A stretch of DNA of 9,350 bases from Bacteroidota bacterium. GTDB lineage: Bacteria; Bacteroidota; Bacteroidia; Flavobacteriales; Flavobacteriaceae. Positions within the stretch are counted from its first letter, which is position 1. Each line of letters starts with the position of its first letter. The position numbers and the translations under genes were made by a program. The stretch is from assembly GCA_024280815.1 (NCBI GenBank), contig JAJRPL010000441.1, positions 1 to 9,350 on the forward strand, read 5' to 3'. Positions 1-5,642 of this stretch are shown piece by piece. Below the pieces are notes generated by a model, which did no database searches, was not told the DNA's origin, and saw only the letters and a program-made list of their open reading frames with translations.

Positions 1-329
1 TGTACACCTTCTATCGTTTCTACTTCTATTTTAGTGGTTTGTTGAGCTTTATGAAATTTTTCAATATTATTTTTTGCTAATTGAATAGCTTGTTTTAATT
101 CTTCAGATAGTATATTTGCTTTATCTTCTAATTCAGCTTTAGAAACTAACATGCACTCCAAATCAACAGCATCAAATTTGCTGGTATATTTTCTGATAGC
201 AACATCACCTTCTTGCTTTATTTCATTGAAAATTTCAGTAACTGTTGCTTCAATGTCATCTACTGTTGCTGTGGGCCTCTTTAATATTTTAGACCAATTT
301 TCTTGTTTGGGATTGTATATTTTATTCAT
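1..329 (-). CDS. hisD: Histidinol dehydrogenase, N-terminal part (runs off the window)
   Basis: Reading the minus strand from the ATG at 329 gives about 109 open codons to the window edge, beginning MNKIYNPKQENWSKILKRP. The features fit the N-terminal region of HisD: an early helical segment, then the block QEGDVAIRKYTSKFD (the family pattern is G-D-x-A-[ILV]-x-x-[YF]-[ST]-x-x-[FL]-D), then a long charged helix. HisD is a cytoplasmic zinc enzyme that oxidises L-histidinol to L-histidine with two NAD+, the last step of the pathway. Its zinc ligands and catalytic residues lie in the part not present here. The gene follows hisG on the same strand after 46 bases, which is the usual hisG-hisD order, so cotranscription from the attenuated leader is likely. 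The call depends on both sequence pattern and gene order. Confidence 0.88.
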   Translation of the reverse strand, partial: MNKIYNPKQENWSKILKRPTATVDDIEATVTEIFNEIKQEGDVAIRKYTSKFDAVDLECMLVSKAELEDKANILSEELKQAIQLAKNNIEKFHKAQQTTKIEVETIEGV

Positions 330-345
330 GTGATTATCTCTTTAA

Positions 346-374
346 CTCCTCCTCTTTGGGAGGCTGGCTGGGGA
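346..374. repeat. Short palindromic intergenic element between hisG and hisD
   Basis: The gap holds a G/C-rich island in an otherwise AT-rich sequence. CCTCC (348-352) and GGAGG (359-363) form a 5-bp stem around a 6-base loop, followed by GGCTGGCTGGGG. The layout (CTCC-rich arm, CTTTGG loop, GGAGG arm, CTGGGG tail) resembles small interspersed repeats I know from flavobacterial genomes. It ends next to the hisG stop codon. Read on the minus strand it contains GAGGAGGAG about 15 bases before the hisD ATG, which looks like a Shine-Dalgarno sequence but is too far away and is shared with the palindrome. Only one copy is visible here, so its repeat status is by recognition. Confidence 0.5.
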
Positions 375-375
375 T

Positions 376-1233
376 TTACAACACCATTTTTTCTATTGGG
401 CAAACCAAGATTCCTTCTGCTCCTAATTTTTTAAGTTCGTCAATCATGTTCCAAAACTTATCCTTATCAATTACGGTATGAATCGAACTCCATCCTTCTT
501 CTGCTAAAGGTAATATAGTCGGACTTCGCATACCTGGTAATAATTCAATAAAAGCTTCAATTTTTTTATTTGGAGCGTTAAACAATACGTATCTTGAACC
601 TCTAGCTCGTAATACTGACTTTATCCTAAATTGTAATTTACTCAGTAATTCGGCTTTAACATCTGATATATTGGGTGTTACAGCCAAAACCGCTTCACTC
701 TTAAAAAGAACCTCTGTCTCTTTTAAATTATTTTTAAATAAGGTACTTCCGCTAGAGACAATATCGCAAATAGCATCAGCCAAGCCTATATTTGGTGCAA
801 TTTCAACCGAACCATTGATAATATGCAATTCAGCTTGAATATTATTTTTATCTAAATACGTTTTCACTGTATTAGGATAAGATGTTGCTATCCTTTTTCC
901 TTGTAAATCTTGAAATGAATTGTATTCAAAATTATTTGGTACTGCAATCGATACTTTACATTTAGAAAAACCTAATTTTTCTATTATTTGAATTCCTTCT
1001 CCTTTTTCAAACAAAACATTTTCTCCGATAATGGCAATATCAACCACACCATCTTTTAAATATTGAGGAATATCTCCATTTCGTAAATATAACACCTCTA
1101 AAGGAAAATTACGAGCTACAGCCTTTAATTGATCTTTACCATTGTCTATAGAAATACCGCAGTCTTTTAATAACTGTAGAGAGTCTTGATTTAATCTTCC
1201 TGATTTCTGAATGGCTATTTTTAGTTTACTCAT
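376..1233 (-). CDS. hisG: ATP phosphoribosyltransferase, long form
   Basis: HisG catalyses the first committed step of histidine synthesis, joining ATP and PRPP to form phosphoribosyl-ATP. The 285-residue length is that of the long, self-sufficient form that does not need HisZ. Visible family motifs are IQKSGRL (8-14), RNGDIPQYLKDGVVDIAIIG (51-70), IATSYP (115-120) and the PRPP-binding region EIAPNIGLADAICDIVSSG (144-162) followed by STL. The C-terminal part from about residue 205, including LLPGMRSPTI and a final LGAEGILVCPIEKM segment, matches the ACT-like HisG_C domain, which in this family binds histidine for feedback inhibition. The ATG at 1233 is preceded by an A/T-rich stretch without a Shine-Dalgarno sequence, as is usual in Bacteroidetes. 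It is the first large gene of the operon, lying downstream of a His-rich leader peptide and terminator, so it should be controlled by attenuation as well as by allostery. Confidence 0.96.
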   Translation of the reverse strand: MSKLKIAIQKSGRLNQDSLQLLKDCGISIDNGKDQLKAVARNFPLEVLYLRNGDIPQYLKDGVVDIAIIGENVLFEKGEGIQIIEKLGFSKCKVSIAVPNNFEYNSFQDLQGKRIATSYPNTVKTYLDKNNIQAELHIINGSVEIAPNIGLADAICDIVSSGSTLFKNNLKETEVLFKSEAVLAVTPNISDVKAELLSKLQFRIKSVLRARGSRYVLFNAPNKKIEAFIELLPGMRSPTILPLAEEGWSSIHTVIDKDKFWNMIDELKKLGAEGILVCPIEKMVL

Positions 1234-1280
1234 TTTTAATTATTTTTTTAAGTTGAGCATATCATTTCGATTTTATAAAA

Positions 1281-1313
1281 TAAAAAAACCGTTTGATTAG
1301 CTCAAACGGTTTT
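1281..1313 (-). terminator. Intrinsic terminator of the his attenuator
   Basis: The arms 1285-1296 and 1302-1313 are perfectly complementary over 12 bases, enclosing a 5-base loop. The G/C core is ACCGTTTGA / TCAAACGGT. On the minus strand the stem is followed by a run of seven T (1288-1282, partly shared with the base of the stem), so it terminates transcription moving toward hisG. It lies 48 bases before the hisG start and 40 bases after the leader-peptide stop codon. With those distances it reads as the regulated terminator of a histidine attenuator, not as the end of an upstream gene. Confidence 0.9.
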
Positions 1314-1374
1314 AAAATATATATTATTTTTATTCAATACATTTTCAACTCGCTTAAGCGTGTTTGTGAAAATG
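1309..1374 (-). promoter_or_regulatory. Competing hairpins of the his attenuator (pause stem and antiterminator)
   Basis: Two alternative pairings can be drawn. In the first, TGAAAATG (1367-1374) pairs with CATTTTCA (1340-1347), with an inner CGC/GCG stem around the stop codon; this covers the last histidine codons and is a candidate pause hairpin. In the second, 1338-1349 pairs with 1309-1321: on the RNA, AAAAUGUA with UAUAUUUU (one G-U pair) plus GUU with AAC, separated by a small internal loop. The second pairing uses the 3' arm of the pause hairpin and the bases at the foot of the terminator's 5' arm, so it excludes both. A ribosome stalled on the His codons would open the first hairpin and favour the second, letting transcription enter hisG. 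The pairing was worked out by hand, and the antiterminator is A/U-rich and of modest strength. Confidence 0.6.
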
Positions 1375-1398
1375 ATGATGATTTTGAATAAAATTCAT
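1354..1398 (-). CDS. hisL: his operon leader peptide (MNFIQNHHHFHKHA)
   Basis: A 14-codon minus-strand reading frame starts with ATG at 1398 and ends with TAA at 1354. It encodes MNFIQNHHHFHKHA, with five histidines among the last eight residues, three of them consecutive (CAT CAT CAT). It is followed by overlapping hairpins and a strong intrinsic terminator, and then by hisG. Histidine runs in a short peptide directly before a his operon are the hallmark of translation-mediated attenuation: low charged tRNA-His stalls the ribosome on these codons and prevents the terminator from forming. No Shine-Dalgarno sequence precedes the ATG, only A-rich sequence, which suits Bacteroidetes translation initiation. 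The peptide itself probably has no other function. It does not resemble the enterobacterial HisL in sequence beyond its histidine content, so the symbol is given by role. Confidence 0.87.
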   Translation of the reverse strand: MNFIQNHHHFHKHA

Positions 1399-1448
1399 TG
1401 TTCTTTGTTTTACACTACAAATATTTCAAATAATTTTTTTCTTATCCT

Positions 1449-1477
1449 AATAAAACGTAAAATAATTTTGTTTTATT
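1449..1477. repeat. AT-rich inverted repeat upstream of the his leader
   Basis: AATAAAAC (1449-1456) is the exact reverse complement of GTTTTATT (1470-1477). Inside it, AAAAT (1459-1463) pairs with ATTTT (1465-1469) across a single base, with GT bulged on one side. It lies between the patatin gene end and the his leader peptide. If transcription starts at the upstream promoter candidate, the repeat would form a 5' hairpin in the leader RNA. Otherwise it could be an operator or a weak terminator. In such AT-rich DNA a chance dyad of this quality is possible. Confidence 0.35.
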
Positions 1478-1488
1478 TAATTTATCTT

Positions 1489-1496
1489 CAAAACTA
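1489..1496 (-). promoter_or_regulatory. Candidate his operon -7 box (TAGTTTTG)
   Basis: TAGTTTTG on the minus strand (1496 to 1489) fits the Bacteroidetes sigma-A -7 pattern TAnnTTTG exactly. It would start transcription near 1483, about 85 bases before the leader-peptide ATG. No convincing TTG-type -33 element lies 17-23 bases upstream. A competing near-match, AATATTTG (1425 to 1418), would give a very short leader of about a dozen bases. Which one is used cannot be decided from sequence. Confidence 0.35.
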
Positions 1497-1547
1497 TAAT
1501 TCTTATAGCAACTATTATTTTTAATAACCAGAGGGAAACTTTTCTAT

Positions 1548-1578
1548 ATTCCAGCTCCCAAAGCCTCGGAACAGGAAT
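1548..1578. repeat. Palindromic intergenic element downstream of the patatin gene
   Basis: ATTCC (1548-1552) pairs with GGAAT (1574-1578), and after a mismatched A the inner arms GCTCC and GGAAC pair with one mismatch, leaving a loop of about nine bases. It is a G/C-rich island between AT-rich flanks. On the minus strand it follows TTGTCATTCCTG, similar to the GTCATTTC start of the element in the lysA-topB gap. Elements starting GTCATTCCTG are common interspersed repeats in flavobacterial genomes as I know them. It lies 25 bases past the patatin stop codon and may help end that transcript, although no clear T-run follows. Confidence 0.45.
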
Positions 1579-1602
1579 GACAAGTCAAATTAAACTGATT
1601 GC

Positions 1603-2505
1603 TTAATCTTTCAACTTATTCATTTCTAACTGCTGCTTTTTTGCATGTCTATAGCCGTACTTCCACCATTTAGTCATTAATTTTTTATTAAAAATCAATG
1701 AATTGGTTGTGAGCACTGTTGGTGTATAATATAAATTCAATTTTACATTGCTATATTTTGCTTGCAGCTTACCAATAGTAACATTATGTCGCTCTACATG
1801 ATCTAACATAAAAGCAAAAACATTACCCAATAAGGCAAACGGATTTTTAGAAGGTAATCTGTTAAATTTAGTGACCTCTGTCTCTAAAATAATAGCATCT
1901 ACCTCTGTAGCTCCTCTCAATATTGCTTCTCTTATTGGTACTAAACATCCAAAGCCTCCATCAGCGTATTCATACCCGTTTTTTCTTAGCAAGCTCATAA
2001 ATGGCACATAATTACATGAGCCCCAAATCCAATCTGCAAAATCTGAATTATTACAATCGTTTATCGATTTATATTCTACTTGATTGGTGGTTAAATTTGA
2101 AACCGTAACCACTATTTCTTTATCTGAATTTCGGATTTGATTAAAATATTCTTCTTTAATATTCCTTTTGATAAACTTTCTTAAATTTTTACTTTCACCA
2201 AAAGTTTTTCTTCCATTAACAAAATTCCACATCGTATTTAAATGATTAACACTTACGACTTTTTCGCCATGTACCGTTTTTACAACAAACGGATTGTTAC
2301 TAAATATGGTCCGCTGGTTTACATTGGTATATAGTTTTTCTAATTCGTCTAATTTACCCAATGCCAAGTGTGTTATCAACAAACTACCTGTAGATGTGCC
2401 TATTAGTAAATCATAATCCTTCTTTTTTTCGTTGATTAGGTACTGTGCTACACCTCCCGCAAATGCACCTTTACTACCTCCACCAGAAATTACTAATGCT
2501 TTCAT
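1603..2505 (-). CDS. Patatin-like phospholipase (predicted serine acyl hydrolase)
   Basis: The 300-residue product carries the complete set of patatin-family motifs: the oxyanion-hole glycine loop GGGSKGAF (8-15), the nucleophile elbow G-T-S-T-G (36-40, Ser38), a SCNYVP segment (163-168) like the family's [AS]S-x-x-x-P block, and the catalytic Asp in DGG (182-184). The Ser38/Asp182 dyad predicts hydrolysis of acyl esters of phospholipids or other lipids; the substrate is not evident. No signal peptide is visible, so it is probably cytoplasmic or membrane-associated like bacterial RssA/YchK-type proteins. I chose the ATG at 2505. An ATG 24 codons upstream (2577) is in frame, but the added residues do not look like a patatin N terminus, and the family usually begins directly with MKALVISGGG-type sequence. 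It is transcribed away from the lipoprotein gene at 2618. Confidence 0.88.
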   Translation of the reverse strand: MKALVISGGGSKGAFAGGVAQYLINEKKKDYDLLIGTSTGSLLITHLALGKLDELEKLYTNVNQRTIFSNNPFVVKTVHGEKVVSVNHLNTMWNFVNGRKTFGESKNLRKFIKRNIKEEYFNQIRNSDKEIVVTVSNLTTNQVEYKSINDCNNSDFADWIWGSCNYVPFMSLLRKNGYEYADGGFGCLVPIREAILRGATEVDAIILETEVTKFNRLPSKNPFALLGNVFAFMLDHVERHNVTIGKLQAKYSNVKLNLYYTPTVLTTNSLIFNKKLMTKWWKYGYRHAKKQQLEMNKLKD

Positions 2506-2558
2506 TATATTTGAATTCTTATTTTTTATTGGGTGAAATTTGCATAAAATCTTATAGG

Positions 2559-2586
2559 TTGGTATTGAATAAATCACCTATATTTA
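2559..2586 (+). promoter_or_regulatory. Candidate promoter of the lipoprotein-pepT cluster
   Basis: TTGG at 2559-2562 and TATATTTA at 2579-2586 are separated by 17 bases counted from the TTG. This resembles the Bacteroidetes arrangement TTG, 17-23 bases, TAnnTTTG, with one mismatch in the last position of the -7 box. An overlapping alternative, AACTTTTG at 2586-2593, pairs with TTG at 2565-2567 over an 18-base spacer. Either would start transcription just before the ATG at 2618. Confidence 0.4.
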
Positions 2587-2617
2587 ACTTTTGATAAAAC
2601 TAATACATTCATTTAAA

Positions 2618-3685
2618 ATGAACCTAAAATTTCTTGTTTTTTTATTCGCTAGTTCTCTAGCTCTTTTTTCTTGTCAGCTAAAGTCTAAATCTAGAAATAA
2701 TACTACACCAAGAGAATTTACTTCAGTAAAAATTGAGGAAGTTACCATTGAAAATTCAAGTATTAGAGCTATTGAAGCAATGAAAGATTCTAGCCTATTT
2801 TATGCAACTTCTGACGGTTACCTCGGATTGATGCTACCTTCATTAAAAAACACAAAAGACAAAAAAGTTTTTTATGATACTATCACTCCTCACTTTAGAG
2901 CTATCGCTTCAAATACAAAGAATATTTTTATGCTGAGTATTGGCAACCCTGCACTATTGTATAAGTATGATGAAGGAGAGTTAAAAATTGTTTATATAGA
3001 AAAGCATGACAACATATTTTATGATGCAATGGCGTTTTTTGATGAACAAAACGGAATTGCAATGGGAGACCCCACAGAGGATTGCTTATCTATAATTCTA
3101 ACAAAAGACGGAGGTTCTACTTGGCAAAAAATTTCATGTGAGAATTTACCAAAAATAAAAGAAGGCGAAGCTGCTTTTGCTGCTAGTAATAGTAATATTT
3201 CAATACATGATAAAAATGTATGGTTAGTAACTGGCGGAAAACATGCTAGAGTTCTTTACAGTCCAGATATGGGAGAAACATGGTCAGTCTATAACACACC
3301 TATTGTTCAAGGTGATGAAATGACTGGAATTTTTAGTGTTGATTTTTTTGATTCAAAGAATGGAATTATATTTGGCGGAAATTGGAACGATAAAGCAACT
3401 AATAAAAGCAATAAAGCCATTACTAAAGATGGTGGTAAAACTTGGAAATTAATTGCTGATGGTAAAGAACCAGGTTATAAAAGTTGTGTGCAATACGTAC
3501 CTAACACTAACGGAAAAGAGTTGTTTGCCGTAGGCACAACAGGAATTTCATTTTCTAACGATGGTGGTAATTCATGGAAAAAAGTCAGTGATTCTGCCTT
3601 TTATACCATTCGCTTTGTAAACAAGAATTTTGCATGGTTGGCAGGTGATCAAAAAATTGGAAAAATGCTTTTAAACAAACAATAA
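2618..3685 (+). CDS. Lipoprotein with Asp-box (BNR/YCF48-like) repeats, predicted beta-propeller
   Basis: The first 19 residues are a lipoprotein signal: MNLK, a hydrophobic stretch, then L-F-S-C with Cys19 as the expected lipidated residue (a loose lipobox, common in Bacteroidetes). The mature part contains four Asp-box motifs, S/T-x-D-x-G-x-[ST]-W: TKDGGSTW (162-169), SPDMGETW (215-222), TKDGGKTW (269-276) and SNDGGNSW (313-320). These mark beta-propeller blades as in sialidases and the YCF48/HCF136-like photosystem II assembly factor relatives, often labelled 'oxidoreductase' in flavobacteria without evidence. Sialidase catalytic residues (Arg triad) are not evident, so I do not call an enzyme. 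The ATG at 2618 is preferred over a TTG nine codons upstream because it gives a normal signal peptide. It is the first gene of a probable operon, 33 bases before the next lipoprotein. The acidic residues expected just after Cys in a surface-export signal are absent, so a periplasmic-face location is likelier. Confidence 0.82.
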   Translation: MNLKFLVFLFASSLALFSCQLKSKSRNNTTPREFTSVKIEEVTIENSSIRAIEAMKDSSLFYATSDGYLGLMLPSLKNTKDKKVFYDTITPHFRAIASNTKNIFMLSIGNPALLYKYDEGELKIVYIEKHDNIFYDAMAFFDEQNGIAMGDPTEDCLSIILTKDGGSTWQKISCENLPKIKEGEAAFAASNSNISIHDKNVWLVTGGKHARVLYSPDMGETWSVYNTPIVQGDEMTGIFSVDFFDSKNGIIFGGNWNDKATNKSNKAITKDGGKTWKLIADGKEPGYKSCVQYVPNTNGKELFAVGTTGISFSNDGGNSWKKVSDSAFYTIRFVNKNFAWLAGDQKIGKMLLNKQ

Positions 3686-3718
3686 AAAAGTAACTAATAA
3701 TTAATAAAATAATCCCTA

Positions 3719-4276
3719 GTGAAAAATCTCATCATCATACTTATTACTATTAGTCTTGTTAGTTGTCAAAGCAGCATACTAGACAAAGAATTCGATTGTG
3801 AAAAATCAACAAACCTTTCAGAACTTAAAGAATATAAAGATTTCTTGAAAAATTTCAAGATAGATATACCTAAAAACTGGAAAACAAATCTGTATTATGA
3901 TGAATATTCTTCTGAAATTCACTCTGCTGATACCACAAAAAGACTAACTAAAACCTATCTTCTCAATATTTCATGGAATCAAGGAGAGTTAAATTTAGAT
4001 GATACCTTTGCAAATAATATCAACGATTCACTTAGAATCAAAGAACACTTGAAAGTAATTAAGAGTGGTTTCGGGAAATTTAAAAGCAGCCCTAGTTATT
4101 TTAATCTTTCCGTTGGACAACACTCTGGTTATCCGTATCAGTATTTACAAGTATTTATCAAAACTAATGTTGATGAGTACATTCAATTGACTTCAAAAGT
4201 TTATGGAAAAGATAACGTAGATAAGCGTCTATGTGAGTCTATAGAAATATTTGATGGTATCAAATTATTAGAATAA
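3719..4276 (+). CDS. Small lipoprotein of unknown function (GTG start)
   Basis: I do not recognise the function. The 185-residue product begins with a clear lipoprotein signal: MKNL, a hydrophobic run, then L-V-S-C with Cys16 as the lipidation site, a near-perfect lipobox. The start must be GTG at 3719: an in-frame TAA at 3710-3712 lies three codons before it and no ATG gives an intact signal. The mature domain has a segment FKIDIPKNWKTNLYYD (46-61), followed by alternating beta-like stretches and a Y-P-Y-Q-Y-L-Q-V-F strand (138-146). The pattern of a short beta strand, then Pro-x-x-Trp, is reminiscent of PsbP-like or DcrB-like small domains, but this is only a resemblance. It lies 33 bases after the Asp-box lipoprotein and 13 bases before pepT, so cotranscription is likely. 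Confidence 0.72.
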   Translation: MKNLIIILITISLVSCQSSILDKEFDCEKSTNLSELKEYKDFLKNFKIDIPKNWKTNLYYDEYSSEIHSADTTKRLTKTYLLNISWNQGELNLDDTFANNINDSLRIKEHLKVIKSGFGKFKSSPSYFNLSVGQHSGYPYQYLQVFIKTNVDEYIQLTSKVYGKDNVDKRLCESIEIFDGIKLLE

Positions 4277-4289
4277 CCAAATTAAAAAT

Positions 4290-5528
4290 ATGCAACACAT
4301 TATTGACAGATTTGTCAAATACATTACTATCGACACACAGTCAGACCCTGAAAACCCAGGTTTTCCGAGCACAGAAAAACAATGGAATTTAGCTAAAGTT
4401 TTAGTTGAAGATTTAGAACGTATTGGAATGAAAAACATTACTTTAGATGATAATTGCTATATCATGGCAACTTTACCAAGTAACGTTAATCATCAAGTAC
4501 CCACCATAGGTTTTATTTCACATATTGATACCAGCCCAGATTATTCAGGCACGAATGTGAATCCTCAAATTCATAAAAATTATAATGGGAAGGATATTGT
4601 ATTAAATAAAGAAGAAAACATTGTATTATCACCTGATTATTTTGAAGATTTATTATTATATAAAGGACAAACCTTAATTACAACAGACGGCACTACTCTT
4701 TTAGGAGCTGATGATAAAGCTGGTATTACAGAAATTATCACAGCCATGGAATATTTAATTCAGCATCCTGAAATTAAACATGGCGAAATTAAAGTAGCTT
4801 TTACTCCTGATGAAGAAGTTGGCAAAGGAGCTCATTTATTTGATGTTGAAAAATTTGGAGCCGATTGGGCATACACAATGGATGGTAGTCAAATAGGCGA
4901 ATTAGAATATGAAAATTTTAATGCCGCAGGAGCTAAAGTTACCATTAACGGAAAAATTGTACATCCTGGCTATGCCAAAGGTAAAATGATCAATTCAATG
5001 TTGATAGCTAGTGATTTTATTGCAGCATTACCAAAGAATGAAATTCCACAAGAAACGGAAGGTTATGAAGGCTTTTACCATCTACATACCCTAAAAGGTG
5101 AAGTTGAAAAAACAGAGCTTCACTATATTATTAGAGATCATGATATGAAACTGTTTGAACAACGTAAGGTTGATTTTCAAAAAATAGCTGACAGTATCAA
5201 TGCAATGTTAGGTCAAGATTTGATTGAAGTAGAAATCAAAGATCAATATTACAATATGCGTGAAAAAATTGAACCTGTAATGCACATTGTTGATATCGCA
5301 GAAGAAGCCATGAAGGATGTAGGTATTAAACCATTAATAAAGGCTATTAGAGGTGGTACGGATGGTTCTCAGCTTTCTTACAAAGGGTTGCCCTGCCCTA
5401 ATATATTTGCCGGTGGTCATAATTTTCATGGTCGTTATGAATATGTACCTGTAGAATCTATGCAAAAAGCAGTGGAAGTGATTGTTAAAATTGCTGAGAT
5501 AACCGCTTTGAAATATAAAAAAATATAG
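4290..5528 (+). CDS. pepT: Peptidase T (tripeptide aminopeptidase, M20B)
   Basis: PepT is a cytoplasmic dizinc exopeptidase that removes the N-terminal residue from tripeptides. The 412 residues match the usual length. Expected metal and catalytic residues are present: His78 and Asp80 in SHIDTSPD, Asp141 in GADDKAG, the Glu pair 175-176 in TPDEEVG, Asp198 in YTMDGS and His380 in NFHGRYEYVP. The dimerisation-domain His225 in IVHPGYAKGKM and the signature RGGTDGSQLSYKGLPCPN (354-371) are also intact. Together these separate it from the DapE and ArgE branches of the M20 family. The ATG at 4290 fits the N terminus of the family exactly. It follows the small lipoprotein by 13 bases, with no room for a separate promoter. 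It may recycle peptides taken up by the cell; a link to the two envelope lipoproteins is only inferred from spacing. Confidence 0.96.
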   Translation: MQHIIDRFVKYITIDTQSDPENPGFPSTEKQWNLAKVLVEDLERIGMKNITLDDNCYIMATLPSNVNHQVPTIGFISHIDTSPDYSGTNVNPQIHKNYNGKDIVLNKEENIVLSPDYFEDLLLYKGQTLITTDGTTLLGADDKAGITEIITAMEYLIQHPEIKHGEIKVAFTPDEEVGKGAHLFDVEKFGADWAYTMDGSQIGELEYENFNAAGAKVTINGKIVHPGYAKGKMINSMLIASDFIAALPKNEIPQETEGYEGFYHLHTLKGEVEKTELHYIIRDHDMKLFEQRKVDFQKIADSINAMLGQDLIEVEIKDQYYNMREKIEPVMHIVDIAEEAMKDVGIKPLIKAIRGGTDGSQLSYKGLPCPNIFAGGHNFHGRYEYVPVESMQKAVEVIVKIAEITALKYKKI

Positions 5529-5554
5529 CCGTTTACAGATTTATTTTTACAACA

Positions 5555-5598
5555 AATCTCATCATTTTGTTATTATTTTTAAAAAAGTTTTTGAGATT
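5555..5598. repeat. Inverted repeat in the pepT-lysA gap
   Basis: AATCTCA (5555-5561) is the exact reverse complement of TGAGATT (5592-5598), with a 30-base AT-rich interval in which short T- and A-runs could extend the pairing. It sits in the middle of the 114-base gap before lysA. There is no T-run after the right arm, so it is a poor terminator on the plus strand. It could be an operator or a folded 5' leader for lysA, but there is no sign of the lysine riboswitch, which is much larger. Confidence 0.3.
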
Positions 5599-5642
5599 AA
5601 ATGTGGTTACTTACTTTTACCGCTTCACAATAGAAAGAACCC

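Noticed and set aside
151..333. Plus-strand open frame of 60 codons
   Set aside because: It lies antisense to the hisD N-terminal region, whose minus-strand product has clear family features. The hydrophobic translation is a by-product of the opposite strand.
1504..1545. Possible hairpin GGGAAAC / TTTTC near 1530 as the patatin terminator
   Set aside because: The pairing is partial, with no loop of reasonable size and no T-run on the minus strand.
2506..2577. Longer N terminus for the patatin-like protein (24 extra residues)
   Set aside because: The extra residues do not resemble the family or a signal peptide, and the internal ATG at 2505 puts the first conserved strand at the N terminus as in homologues.
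2591..2617. TTG start for the Asp-box lipoprotein
   Set aside because: It would add nine residues with a second charged stretch before the signal peptide and would overlap the best promoter candidate; ATG at 2618 gives a normal lipoprotein signal.
5601..5633. Ten-codon frame MWLLTFTASQ just before lysA, considered as an attenuator leader peptide
   Set aside because: It has no lysine codon, no following terminator hairpin with a T-run, and ends only nine bases before the lysA ATG, so it lacks the features seen in the his leader.
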